Part shown: piece by piece, positions 56,476-64,000 of the stretch
How the letters are laid out: each line of letters opens with the position of its first letter
How positions within the stretch are numbered: position 1 is the stretch's first letter
NCBI GenBank assembly: GCA_016722565.1
Contig: JADKIU010000001.1
Location: 992,001-1,056,000 of the forward strand
Length of the DNA stretch: 64,000 nucleotides
DNA from: Bacteroidota bacterium
GTDB taxonomy: Bacteria; Bacteroidota; Bacteroidia; 2-12-FULL-35-15
Direction of reading: 5' to 3'
The notes under the pieces: generated by a model
What the model was told of the DNA's origin: nothing
What the model saw: only the letters and a program-made list of their open reading frames with translations
Databases searched by the model: none
Program-made: the position numbers and the translations under genes

Positions 56476-57204
56476 ATGTTTAAATGGAATAAAATAAAAA
56501 TTCATTATTTGCTTCGGCTGACCGTTTTTTGGTTTTTATTTTTTGCACTTTTTCGAATTATTTTTATTGTCTACCATCATGCTAAGATACCTGATGGCCA
56601 GCACTCAGAAACGAGTTTGAGTTTTTTATATGCACTTCAACTAGATTTGGCAACTATCAGTTTGATGTTGGTGGTGCCATATATTTTATGGTCGTTTCAG
56701 CAGTTTTATAAGAACAAATGGTTGCATCAAATCAATTTGGGTTATAATATTTTGTTGATTTCAATGGTTTCTGTTCTGAGTATATTCAACATTAAAATTT
56801 ATGGCGAATACGGAGCCATGATGGATACGGAAGATTTGGTCTATTTAGTTTATCCGAAAGAAGCGGTTACTTTTTTGTCGGTTTGGTCGTTATTACTTTT
56901 GTTAGCTTCTGCCGGTTTTTTTGCATACATCGGCATTCGAACTTATCGCAGAAATATCACGAGCTTTTCTCTCCCTTTTGAAAATAAAACAATTAAAATC
57001 GCTCAGATTGTTCTTTTTCCTATTTGTTTGTTTTTGGGTGTTACATTTGGCTCAGGGGCAATAACAGAAAATGCGAAAGGCGTTAATTATTCGCATATCA
57101 AAATCAATAATGATATCGCTACCAATAACATTTGGTATTTAGGGAATAGTATTTGCAATAGAAAAAATACCCAACTATTAAACGACCACCTGAATGAGCA
57201 ATAA
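56476..57204 (+). CDS. orphan membrane module of an LTA-synthase-like sulfatase
   Basis: This 242-residue protein has five transmembrane helices and resembles the N-terminal membrane part of Bacteroidota LTA-synthase/phosphoglycerol-transferase-type sulfatase proteins (pattern: an RLTVFWFLFFALFR start, a YALQLDLATIS helix, YPKEA). The extracellular sulfatase domain that should follow is absent; the reading frame stops after the LGNSICNRKN linker region, and the next gene overlaps its end by 11 bases. It may be a truncated remnant or a stand-alone membrane protein. Confidence 0.55.
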   Translation: MFKWNKIKIHYLLRLTVFWFLFFALFRIIFIVYHHAKIPDGQHSETSLSFLYALQLDLATISLMLVVPYILWSFQQFYKNKWLHQINLGYNILLISMVSVLSIFNIKIYGEYGAMMDTEDLVYLVYPKEAVTFLSVWSLLLLLASAGFFAYIGIRTYRRNITSFSLPFENKTIKIAQIVLFPICLFLGVTFGSGAITENAKGVNYSHIKINNDIATNNIWYLGNSICNRKNTQLLNDHLNEQ

Positions 57205-58564
57205 GTCGGTGCATATTTTTTTTTATACATTATTCCTCAGCATATGCTTTGTTCACTATTCGTTTGCCCAAAAAGATAAGAAAGTTAGTTTGTGGAAGTC
57301 GTTGAATACTCCTACCGCAAAAGATAGTGCTGCCGATGATTATTATAACGACAATACACTTCGTTATGAAGATTATGTTTACAAAAAAAGTATTAAAACG
57401 GTTGAACTTCGTGATGAGAGTTTTATTTTGACAAAAGCTATTTTAAGTTTGGGTTCTGAAGAAAAATTAAAATTGAGTTTTGATGATTTAGATGCCGATT
57501 TAAAGAACTATTCGTATACCATTATTCATTGTAATTCAAATTGGGAGCCTTCTGATTTAATGCCCAATGAATACATTGACGGCTTTATCGAAAATTCAAT
57601 CAACGATTATCGTTATTCTTTTAATACGTTGCAAAAATACACACATTATAACGTTACATTTCCGAATAGCTCTTTGCGCATAACTAAATCTGGGAATTAT
57701 CTTTTAAAAGTATATCAGGATAATAATCCGGAGAATCTGATATTAACGAGACGGTTTATGGTTTTTCAAAATCGAATCATGATTGAGTCAAATGTTGCTG
57801 CAGCAAGTATTATTGAAGATCGATTGTTTAAGCATGAGATTGATTTCAAAATTAATTATACCGGTTATCAGGTGAATAATCCTTATGGAGATTTGAAAAT
57901 CGTATTGACTCAAAATGGAAGATGGGATAATGCAAAAATAGATTTGAAACCCATTTTTGTAAAAGATAAAGAGCTTGTGTACGATTATGATGAGCAAAAT
58001 GTATTTGCCGGAGGAAATGAATTTCGGATTTTTGATATTCGGAGCATTCGTTATCATTCCGAAAGAATTTACAAAGTTAAAACCGACTCGCTTGGAAATC
58101 ATGTTGAATTGTATACCGATGAAAAAAGAACGTTCAAACGTTATTATTCACAACCGGATATGAATGGTGATTTTTTGATTAAAATTCAAGAAGGGAATAA
58201 TAGTGATGTAGAGGCCGATTATTGTTATGTCACTTTTTTTCTTCCTTATGATATTCCATTTACAGACGGTAATTTATATGTGTTCGGTGCTTATAATGCA
58301 TGGCGGTGTTCAACTGAAAATTTAATGCATTATAATCCGAAACGTTTTGGATATGAATGTACATTGTATTTGAAGCAAGGATACTATAATTATGAATATG
58401 CATTTTTGAAAGATGGAGAAAACGCTGCAGATGAAACAGTGATTGAGGGGATGCATTATGATACAGAAAATGATTATACCATTTACGTTTATCATCGTCA
58501 ACCCGGATCGTTTTATGATCAACTGATTGGTGTGAAACGCCTAAATTCAATGAAGCAGTATTGA
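57194..58564 (+). CDS. type IX secretion system plug-domain protein (DUF5103)
   Basis: The 456-residue protein has a signal peptide (ending SFAQ) and the DUF5103 plug domain typical of the T9SS translocon, where the plug protein caps the SprA channel on the periplasmic side. Family stretches are YVYKKSIKTVELRDESF, IHCNSNWEPSDLMPNEYIDG and FVFGAYNAWRC-like FGAYNAWRCSTENLM. Length is normal. It overlaps the upstream gene by 11 bases and may share its transcript. Confidence 0.87.
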   Translation: MSNKSVHIFFYTLFLSICFVHYSFAQKDKKVSLWKSLNTPTAKDSAADDYYNDNTLRYEDYVYKKSIKTVELRDESFILTKAILSLGSEEKLKLSFDDLDADLKNYSYTIIHCNSNWEPSDLMPNEYIDGFIENSINDYRYSFNTLQKYTHYNVTFPNSSLRITKSGNYLLKVYQDNNPENLILTRRFMVFQNRIMIESNVAAASIIEDRLFKHEIDFKINYTGYQVNNPYGDLKIVLTQNGRWDNAKIDLKPIFVKDKELVYDYDEQNVFAGGNEFRIFDIRSIRYHSERIYKVKTDSLGNHVELYTDEKRTFKRYYSQPDMNGDFLIKIQEGNNSDVEADYCYVTFFLPYDIPFTDGNLYVFGAYNAWRCSTENLMHYNPKRFGYECTLYLKQGYYNYEYAFLKDGENAADETVIEGMHYDTENDYTIYVYHRQPGSFYDQLIGVKRLNSMKQY

Positions 58565-58758
58565 TTTTTTACCGCAGAAATACTCCGACTGACCTCATTC
58601 AAAAAACTTCGAAGCAACTTTCAAGGTGGAAAAGCGTCTATAGATTAGAGAATTAAACTGATACCGTGTTGAAAACCTTTTGGTCCAATACTTGTTTGTA
58701 TCTGATAGAATTGTCTAATATTGTACCTATAAACCAAACATTATTAAACTTATATGTT

Positions 58759-59154
58759 ATGGGAACACAAACTACTCTAGTAACGCATGGAATAAAAATT
58801 AGCGTTGAAACCATGTTTCAAAGTGAACATTCCGTTGCCGAACACCGTCATTTTTTATTTTCTTACCGTATCACCATTGAAAACAAGAGTGAATATACTG
58901 TGCAACTCATTTCACGTCATTGGGATATTTATGATTCAAGCAGCGAACACAGTGAAGTAGATGGAGAAGGTGTGGTTGGTGAACAGCCAGTTTTGGAACC
59001 CGGTGAAGTATTTGAATACGAGTCAGCTTGTAGTTTAACTACGGATATGGGTAAAATGAGCGGAAGGTATATGATGGAGCGGAAAATTGACAAAGCTCGT
59101 TTTTACGTAACAATACCTGAATTTGAATTAATTGTTCCGCAACGATTAAATTAA
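58759..59154 (+). CDS. apaG: ApaG family protein
   Basis: The 131-residue protein is an ApaG-type immunoglobulin-like domain: HGIKISVETMFQ, IENKSEYTVQLISRHW, and the GVVGEQPVLEPGEVFEY glycine loop are family marks. Its role is uncertain; in enterobacteria apaG is linked to cobalt/magnesium efflux by genetics. The frame is open from 58666, but the ATG at 58759 matches family length. It has its own terminator. Confidence 0.93.
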   Translation: MGTQTTLVTHGIKISVETMFQSEHSVAEHRHFLFSYRITIENKSEYTVQLISRHWDIYDSSSEHSEVDGEGVVGEQPVLEPGEVFEYESACSLTTDMGKMSGRYMMERKIDKARFYVTIPEFELIVPQRLN

Positions 59155-59178
59155 TTTAGAAATACATCCCCTAAAAGG

Positions 59179-59210
59179 CCCTTTACTTTTAATAAGTAAA
59201 GGGATTTTTT
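59179..59210 (+). terminator. terminator after apaG
   Basis: A perfect ten-pair stem CCCTTTACTT/AAGTAAAGGG (59179-59188 with 59194-59203) with a five-base loop is followed by six T. It also faces the convergent Nudix gene. Confidence 0.85.
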
Positions 59211-59216
59211 ATGAAT

Positions 59217-59669
59217 TTATTTAGCTCTTGTTTGAAGCAACTTGCCAACAATTTTGTCAATCGGTAATGTAAAGTCCTTTTCGGAGGCGGCTCTAAGATC
59301 CAACCATCGAAAGGTTTGTTCGTGTTGTTGGCCACCAATAAAATCAAATATTTTGTCGGTTGTTTTAATTTCAAAATTGCCAATTGGTTTAACCAAATAA
59401 TAAATGCTTACGATTTGGTGCTCCGGATTGTAGGCAGATACTTGCATGTAATCCGTTGTGTAAAAATGTTCGATTACTTCTACCTCATTGTTCGTTTCTT
59501 CCATGAATTCTCGTATGACGCATTCATGTGTTCCTTCACCAAATTCCAATCCACCGCCAGGAAATTTTGTGATTTTATGACCTTTGATCAATTCGTCAGA
59601 GATAAGCACCTGCGACTGATCATTAATTAAAATGCCGTAAACACGAATGATGAATTTGTTAATTGCCAT
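59217..59669 (-). CDS. Nudix hydrolase
   Basis: The 150-residue protein contains a Nudix box, GGGLEFGEGTHECVIREFME followed by ETNNEVEV, with the acidic metal ligands present. It resembles small ADP-ribose/mutT-like Nudix proteins, but the substrate is not predictable. It is convergent with apaG. Confidence 0.85.
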   Translation of the reverse strand: MAINKFIIRVYGILINDQSQVLISDELIKGHKITKFPGGGLEFGEGTHECVIREFMEETNNEVEVIEHFYTTDYMQVSAYNPEHQIVSIYYLVKPIGNFEIKTTDKIFDFIGGQQHEQTFRWLDLRAASEKDFTLPIDKIVGKLLQTRAK

Positions 59670-59708
59670 AGTGTGAAAGTAAGTTTAATTTTTTTGCGTC
59701 ATTGCGAA

Positions 59709-60402
59709 TTATTTGATTTTCCCAGCTCTCACCATTTCTCTCTTTCTAGGAGGGCCTAGGTAATGTTTCAACCACAAAGCCTACTTTTTTCAATGTGCGT
59801 TTTACTTCTCCTTTTGCACAATAGGTTACCAAATATCCGTCTTCATTTGTAACGTTGTAAATTTTCGAAAACACTTCTTCTACCCACATTTCGGGTTGTA
59901 CTCTTGGCCCGAATGCATCGAAAAATATTAAATCAAATGTGGTTTGAAACTCAATTTCTTGTAATGTGTTTTTGATTTTAGTCAAATAAAACTGATTGCT
60001 GATTGCAACTTGCTTTTCCCAGTCAGCAGCATGTATCTTTTGAAACAGTTGTTGGGTTTCATCTTTGCTTTTGTTTTCAATTTTCGAAATCAGTTCCACA
60101 TAATTCAAATTATTGGTAATGTCAGATGTAAGAGGAAATGCTTCCAACGTTGTATAATGAGTTGATATGTTTAATTTTTCAGCTTCCAAACTGGTTAAGA
60201 GTGTGTTTAAGCCGGTACCAAATCCGATTTCTAAAATGGAAATTGTTTTGTACCCTTTATGGATTAAATGGTGAATGCCAGTTTTGATAAAAACATGTTG
60301 TGCTTCTTGGATTGCACCATGGATGGAGTGGTAGTGTTCATCCAACTCTTTCACATACAAGGAGTGAGAGCCATCTGCTGTTGTTATGAATGTTGGTTGC
60401 AT
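59709..60402 (-). CDS. mnmD: tRNA U34 methyltransferase MnmD (frameshift near the C-terminus)
   Basis: The 230-residue MnmD-type enzyme methylates the wobble uridine modification nm5(s2)U34 to mnm5(s2)U34. The AdoMet motif is EIGFGTGLNTLLT, and FDLIFFDAFGPRVQPEMW and YCAKGEVKRTLK are family features. The printed frame ends at 59746 (VETLPRPS). Removing one base from the CTA in CCTAGG (59757-59758) restores LPGPPRKREMVRAGKIK and a TAA at 59709. This is the one insertion, not a deletion, in the window. Confidence 0.85.
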
Positions 60403-60423
60403 TGTTCTGATTGCTCCGAAAGC

Positions 60424-60476
60424 ACTTCGACTATGCTCTGCATGACAATTCTGTGTCAGCGGAGCATAGTCGAAGA
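60424..60476. repeat. CTTCGACTATGCTC...GAGCATAGTCGAAG palindromic dispersed repeat
   Basis: The arms (60425-60446 and 60455-60475) are complementary apart from a few bases in the inner part. It has the same design as the repeat at 31898-31950 (a TCGA-rich outer stem and TGAC/GTCA inner words) but a different sequence. It lies upstream of the mnmD start and downstream of the OmpA-protein gene. Confidence 0.65.
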
Positions 60477-60500
60477 CTTGTATAATTAAGTGGTGTTTGT

Positions 60501-62558
60501 TTATTTACTTAAAATCTTGAATTCCGTTCTTCTGTTTAATTGTCGTCCTTCATCCGTATCGTTTGTGGAAATTGGTTGTTCTTCTCCATATCCAACAGAC
60601 GTTAATCTGTTAGCAGCGATACCCGCTTTTACCAGATAATCCAAAACGGCTTTTGCACGATTGTTAGAAAGTGTTTTGTTGTATTCGTCAGCACCTTTTG
60701 AATCGGTATGGCCGGAGATTTCAATTTTTAAAGTAGGCACATCGTTTAATAGTTTTGTCAAACGCTCCAACTCGTTGGTTGATTCAGGTCGCAAGGTTGC
60801 TTTATCAAAATCAAAGAAAATGTTCTTCAAGATAATTTTACTACCCACTGCAATGTTTTTTAAGGCAACATCTTTCACAACTTCCTGGTATGCGGCAGTA
60901 TTTGGGATGTCAAAATTTTCAGAGTGAAATAAATAATTTTCTTTCTTCACAGCAATACCATAGTTTCTTCCTGCAGGCAACGAAACGAGGTACTTCCCTG
61001 TAGAACTATTGGAAGTGAAACTTGCAATTACTTGGTTTTTTAAATTGTCCACAATTTCAATGGTCGCCTCCAAAGGTTGTTTGGTCAAATCATCCGTGAT
61101 TACACCTTTTAAGATTGTTAATTGAGCTTCCTTAATTGCTAAAACTGGAGCAATAACAGTTTCTTTTACCGGTGCCGCTTGGCTAGCCAATAAGTTGTCT
61201 TCATTGTTCATGATCATTGGTTTTTCCGCACCTAAAAACGTAATCATGTAAATGTCTTTTTCTCCATATCCATTTGCATTAAAGGATGCATAGTAACCAT
61301 GTTTACCACTTGCAGAAGTAACAAAGAAAACGTCATCATCCGGAGTATTTACAGGATAGCCGATGTTTTCTGGTTCCGACCATGTTTTGGTTTCAGTGTT
61401 GTATACAGATTTAAAGATATCGTAACCACCCATACTTTTATGTCCTTGTGAACTAAAGTAAAGTGTTTTACCATCCGGATGAAGAAAAACACCTTCTTCA
61501 CCGTATTGTGTATTGATTGTTGGTCCAAGGTTGACAGGTTTGCCCCATTTCCCTTTTTCATCTTTTGTTGACACATAAATATCTCGGTCACCCAATCCAC
61601 CTTCTGGTTTATCGGTTACAAAGTATACCGATTTTCCATCGGGCGTATAACAAGCAGATGATTCATGATAAGAAGTGTTGATGTTCTTGTTCATATGATC
61701 CGGTTTACTCCATTTGTCTCCTTTTAATTCGGATTCATATAAATCGCCATTGTTATTTCCGATATAAATTAAGAATTTTTGACCATCAGCAGATAAGCCG
61801 GAGTTTGCATCATGGTTGTCGGTGTTAATCGGTGAGCCCATGTTGATAGCTTTTGTCCATTTGCCGTTTACACGAGTAGACATATAAATATCTTCATAAT
61901 ACTCATTGATTTCCGGGTCAATTTTTTCACCGGTACTGCCGGTTCTTCTGGAGGTGAAAATCATTACCGATTCGTCTGCAGAAATTACCGGTCCATAATC
62001 AGGGAATTGAGAGTTTACATCCGGACCTACATTGTCGATAAATACACGAATTGGATTTTTAACCATTTCTTTTCCCGTTAAACATTGACTGATATGAACA
62101 TTTACATCGCCCATTACCAGTGCTAATTCTTCGCCCTTTAAAGTTTTTTGAAATGTTTGAAATGCTTTGATTGCTTTGTCCCAGTCCATATTTAGGTGGT
62201 AAGCTTTCCCTAATAGGTAATGGATTTGAGGATCTACTTCAGGATTTAGTTGAAGTGCTTTTTCCAAATAGGGGATGGATTTTAGTTTGTAGTTCGAATA
62301 CAAATAACACTTACCGATTTTGTAATTCAGTAATGCATTATTCGGATTGAATTTTTGAGCTGCCAAATAATATGGATCCAAGGCTTGTTTGTAGAATACG
62401 GTTGCCATCGCAAAAAATTCATCTCCTTTTTCAAGGTTCCGTTTTGCTTCTTTCAATCCATCTTTATCATCCTTAAAGTTATCTTTGGTGAATTCAATAT
62501 TTTGTGCAAAGGAAGTAGTTGAAAGTAATATTGAAAGTATGTATATCAGTTTTTTCAT
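60501..62558 (-). CDS. PorE-like OmpA-family protein (TPR, propeller, CRD, OmpA)
   Basis: The 685-residue exported protein has, in order, a signal peptide (ending FAQ), a TPR region (about 25-160), a PD40/WD40-like propeller (about 170-440, with repeated SADG/TPDGKSVYF words), a carboxypeptidase-regulatory-like domain (about 480-565) and an OmpA peptidoglycan-binding domain (about 570-680, FFDFDKATLRPES, SGHTDSKG and NRAKAVLDYL). This order is that of PorE of the type IX secretion system. PorE in Porphyromonas is a lipoprotein, whereas this one has an ordinary signal peptide, so a paralogue cannot be excluded. Confidence 0.85.
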   Translation of the reverse strand: MKKLIYILSILLSTTSFAQNIEFTKDNFKDDKDGLKEAKRNLEKGDEFFAMATVFYKQALDPYYLAAQKFNPNNALLNYKIGKCYLYSNYKLKSIPYLEKALQLNPEVDPQIHYLLGKAYHLNMDWDKAIKAFQTFQKTLKGEELALVMGDVNVHISQCLTGKEMVKNPIRVFIDNVGPDVNSQFPDYGPVISADESVMIFTSRRTGSTGEKIDPEINEYYEDIYMSTRVNGKWTKAINMGSPINTDNHDANSGLSADGQKFLIYIGNNNGDLYESELKGDKWSKPDHMNKNINTSYHESSACYTPDGKSVYFVTDKPEGGLGDRDIYVSTKDEKGKWGKPVNLGPTINTQYGEEGVFLHPDGKTLYFSSQGHKSMGGYDIFKSVYNTETKTWSEPENIGYPVNTPDDDVFFVTSASGKHGYYASFNANGYGEKDIYMITFLGAEKPMIMNNEDNLLASQAAPVKETVIAPVLAIKEAQLTILKGVITDDLTKQPLEATIEIVDNLKNQVIASFTSNSSTGKYLVSLPAGRNYGIAVKKENYLFHSENFDIPNTAAYQEVVKDVALKNIAVGSKIILKNIFFDFDKATLRPESTNELERLTKLLNDVPTLKIEISGHTDSKGADEYNKTLSNNRAKAVLDYLVKAGIAANRLTSVGYGEEQPISTNDTDEGRQLNRRTEFKILSK

Positions 62559-62602
62559 GTGCAGTTTTTTTAATTTTTAATTTTAAAAAATTCGATTTAA
62601 AA

Positions 62603-63664
62603 TTATTTACAATCGCCTGAATAATTTCTTGCTGTTTCTACTCCAAGCTCAGCAGCTTTTTTCCAGTCGGCACAAGCTCCTGCATTATCTCTTAGCATTT
62701 CTTTTGCAATTCCTCGGTTGAGATAGGCATAACCATAGGAGGCATTGATCTGAATTGCTTTTGTACAATCTTCGATGCTGCCTTTGTAATCTTTCAATTT
62801 ATACTTTGCATACGCACGATTATTTAGAGCAAATGCATAATCCGATTTAAGTTGAATGGCTTTTGAGAAATCGTCAATAGCACCTTGATAATCGCCATTG
62901 TCTAATTTTGCACTTCCACGGTTATTGTAAGCTACATAATAATCTTTTTTAAGATTAATCGCTTCTGTATAATCGCTGATAGCGCCTTTGAAGTCGCCTT
63001 GTTTGCGTTTTGCACTTCCTAAATTATTATGAGTAAAAGCCATTTCGGAGTTGGCTACAAGTGCTTTGTTGTAGTCTGAAATTGCGCCTTTTAAATCATC
63101 CATCTGACGTTTTGCACTTCCTCTGTCGTTATACGCATAAGCATAATCTGGTTTGATGGTAATGGCTTTTGTGAAATCATCAATAGCGCCTTTGTAATCG
63201 GCATTTTCAAATTTTATCCCACCTCTGTAATAATAGGCTTGTGCATAGTCTGGTTTTATATCAACCGTTTTGGTGTAATCGGCAATGGCACCGTCTTTAT
63301 TACCGAGTGCATATTTGGATTGTGCGCGACTAAAATAACTATCTGCAGTTTGATTGATGGTTAATGCTTTGTCGAAGTCGGCAATGGCACCATTATAATC
63401 CTTCATTTCGAACTTCGTTGTTCCGCGGTTATAAATGGCTCTTTCAAAATCCGGCTTTAAAGCAATTGCTTGGTTGAAATCATTTAAAGCACCGCTGAAA
63501 TTTTTATTTGCAAAATTGGCAATGCCGCTATTGTAAAATTTTTCTGCATCTTGGGATCCATCGTCCAACACTTTTGCTTTTACGATACTATCCGTTTGAG
63601 CAGTTGCTATAGCTTGAATAGCCATAGCGCAAACGAAAGCCAGTAGTAGTTTTTTTACGTTCAT
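62603..63664 (-). CDS. secreted TPR-repeat protein
   Basis: The 353-residue protein has a signal peptide (ending ATAQ) and about nine tandem 34-residue TPR units of the form AIxDFxKAIxLKPDYAxAYxxRGxAK (about residues 38-345). The units are nearly uniform, which suggests a scaffolding role; partner unknown. It lies 44 bases upstream of the OmpA-family gene on the same strand and may be co-transcribed with it. Confidence 0.85.
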   Translation of the reverse strand: MNVKKLLLAFVCAMAIQAIATAQTDSIVKAKVLDDGSQDAEKFYNSGIANFANKNFSGALNDFNQAIALKPDFERAIYNRGTTKFEMKDYNGAIADFDKALTINQTADSYFSRAQSKYALGNKDGAIADYTKTVDIKPDYAQAYYYRGGIKFENADYKGAIDDFTKAITIKPDYAYAYNDRGSAKRQMDDLKGAISDYNKALVANSEMAFTHNNLGSAKRKQGDFKGAISDYTEAINLKKDYYVAYNNRGSAKLDNGDYQGAIDDFSKAIQLKSDYAFALNNRAYAKYKLKDYKGSIEDCTKAIQINASYGYAYLNRGIAKEMLRDNAGACADWKKAAELGVETARNYSGDCK

Positions 63665-63877
63665 TGTTTTATCATTTTAGATAGCATAAATATAGCAAGT
63701 TTTTTCAATATTAAAAAAGGTTGGTTTTTTTTCAAAAATTGTAAGTGTAAACGATGTAAATAATCGTAACAAAAGCTTAAGTTTACAGATAAATGAATAG
63801 GAAAAGCTGTTTTTGGAAGTTTTTGCCGTTCGTCAAATAATTCCGTCAGGGATTGTAATATTTAATATCATTGTAGT

Positions 63878-64000
63878 ATGAAAAAAATTAGTTTTAGCAG
63901 CCTTATTATCCTCTCCGTCCTTCTTGCGTGCAATCCTGTTCAGCAAGATCCGGCAGATAAGAAAGAATATACATCTGAAGAAATTGCTTTGGAAAGTAAG
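63878..64000 (+). CDS. lipoprotein, 5' part only
   Basis: The reading frame starts at ATG 63878 and is open to the window end (41 codons). It has a lipoprotein signal with the lipobox LLAC (Cys18) and a charged, polar continuation beginning NPVQQDPADKKEY. Too little is visible to name the family. It is divergent from the TPR gene, with a 213-base AT-rich spacer. Confidence 0.6.
   Translation, partial: MKKISFSSLIILSVLLACNPVQQDPADKKEYTSEEIALESK

Noticed and set aside
1..64000. Prophage, integron or defence island
   Set aside because: No integrase, phage structural, restriction-modification or toxin-antitoxin genes were recognised; all regions look like ordinary chromosome.
1..64000. tRNA or rRNA genes
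   Set aside because: No cloverleaf-like or rRNA-like stretch was recognised between genes by eye.

Overview
The window is a stretch of core chromosome from a member of the Bacteroidota. The evidence is the AT-rich composition, the -7 promoter motif TANNTTTG ahead of many genes, the scarcity of Shine-Dalgarno sequences, type IX secretion components (a plug-domain protein and a PorE-like OmpA protein), DUF1573, head-GIN and WG-repeat families, a fused IcmF-type mutase, and RpoB/RpoC of Bacteroidota length. The genus cannot be named from this sequence. No rRNA, tRNA, CRISPR array, prophage or insertion sequence was seen.

Layout. 1-11048: the rplK-rplA-rplJ-rplL-rpoB-rpoC block followed by a DUF3467 gene, with hairpins in three spacers and a strong terminator after rpoC. 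11256-24330: a C1 peptidase, YceI, two SpoIIE-type phosphatases, a SPOR protein, a YcaQ-type protein, DNA polymerase IV, a radical SAM protein, TcdA, TatD, an acetyltransferase, an AIM24-type protein and a GxxExxY protein. 24331-24763 is the only gene-free stretch over 300 bases and holds a 73-bp tandem repeat. 24764-35717: fused acyl-CoA mutase IcmF, a putative aminopeptidase, YdcF, an M1 peptidase, an L,D-transpeptidase-like protein and valS, with several dispersed palindromes between them. 35864-37768: four consecutive DUF1573 genes. 37855-47137: an aminotransferase, two LysM/M23 endopeptidase paralogues, Nudix, WG-repeat protein, cytochrome c peroxidase and cyclophilin. 47316-50934: an M61 peptidase followed closely by a LytS/LytTR two-component pair. 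50972-64000: PAP2-like protein, AcpH, a polytopic membrane protein, MazG, a PagL-like lipid A deacylase, head-GIN lipoprotein, an orphan membrane module, the T9SS plug protein, ApaG, Nudix, MnmD, a PorE-like OmpA protein, a TPR protein and the start of a lipoprotein.

The strongest general signal is that eight genes, including the essential rpoB and valS, are interrupted by small indels, mostly one missing base in or beside a homopolymer run. Repairing them restores family-length proteins exactly, so I read them as residual assembly errors, and the affected genes are annotated over their full span. Most of the window is housekeeping and cell-envelope biology. I found no multi-gene system that I would call new. 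The best leads are the GxxExxY (nuclease-fold) gene bracketed by CGCAGAG repeats, the DUF1573 cluster, and a sulfatase-less membrane module fused into the T9SS plug operon.
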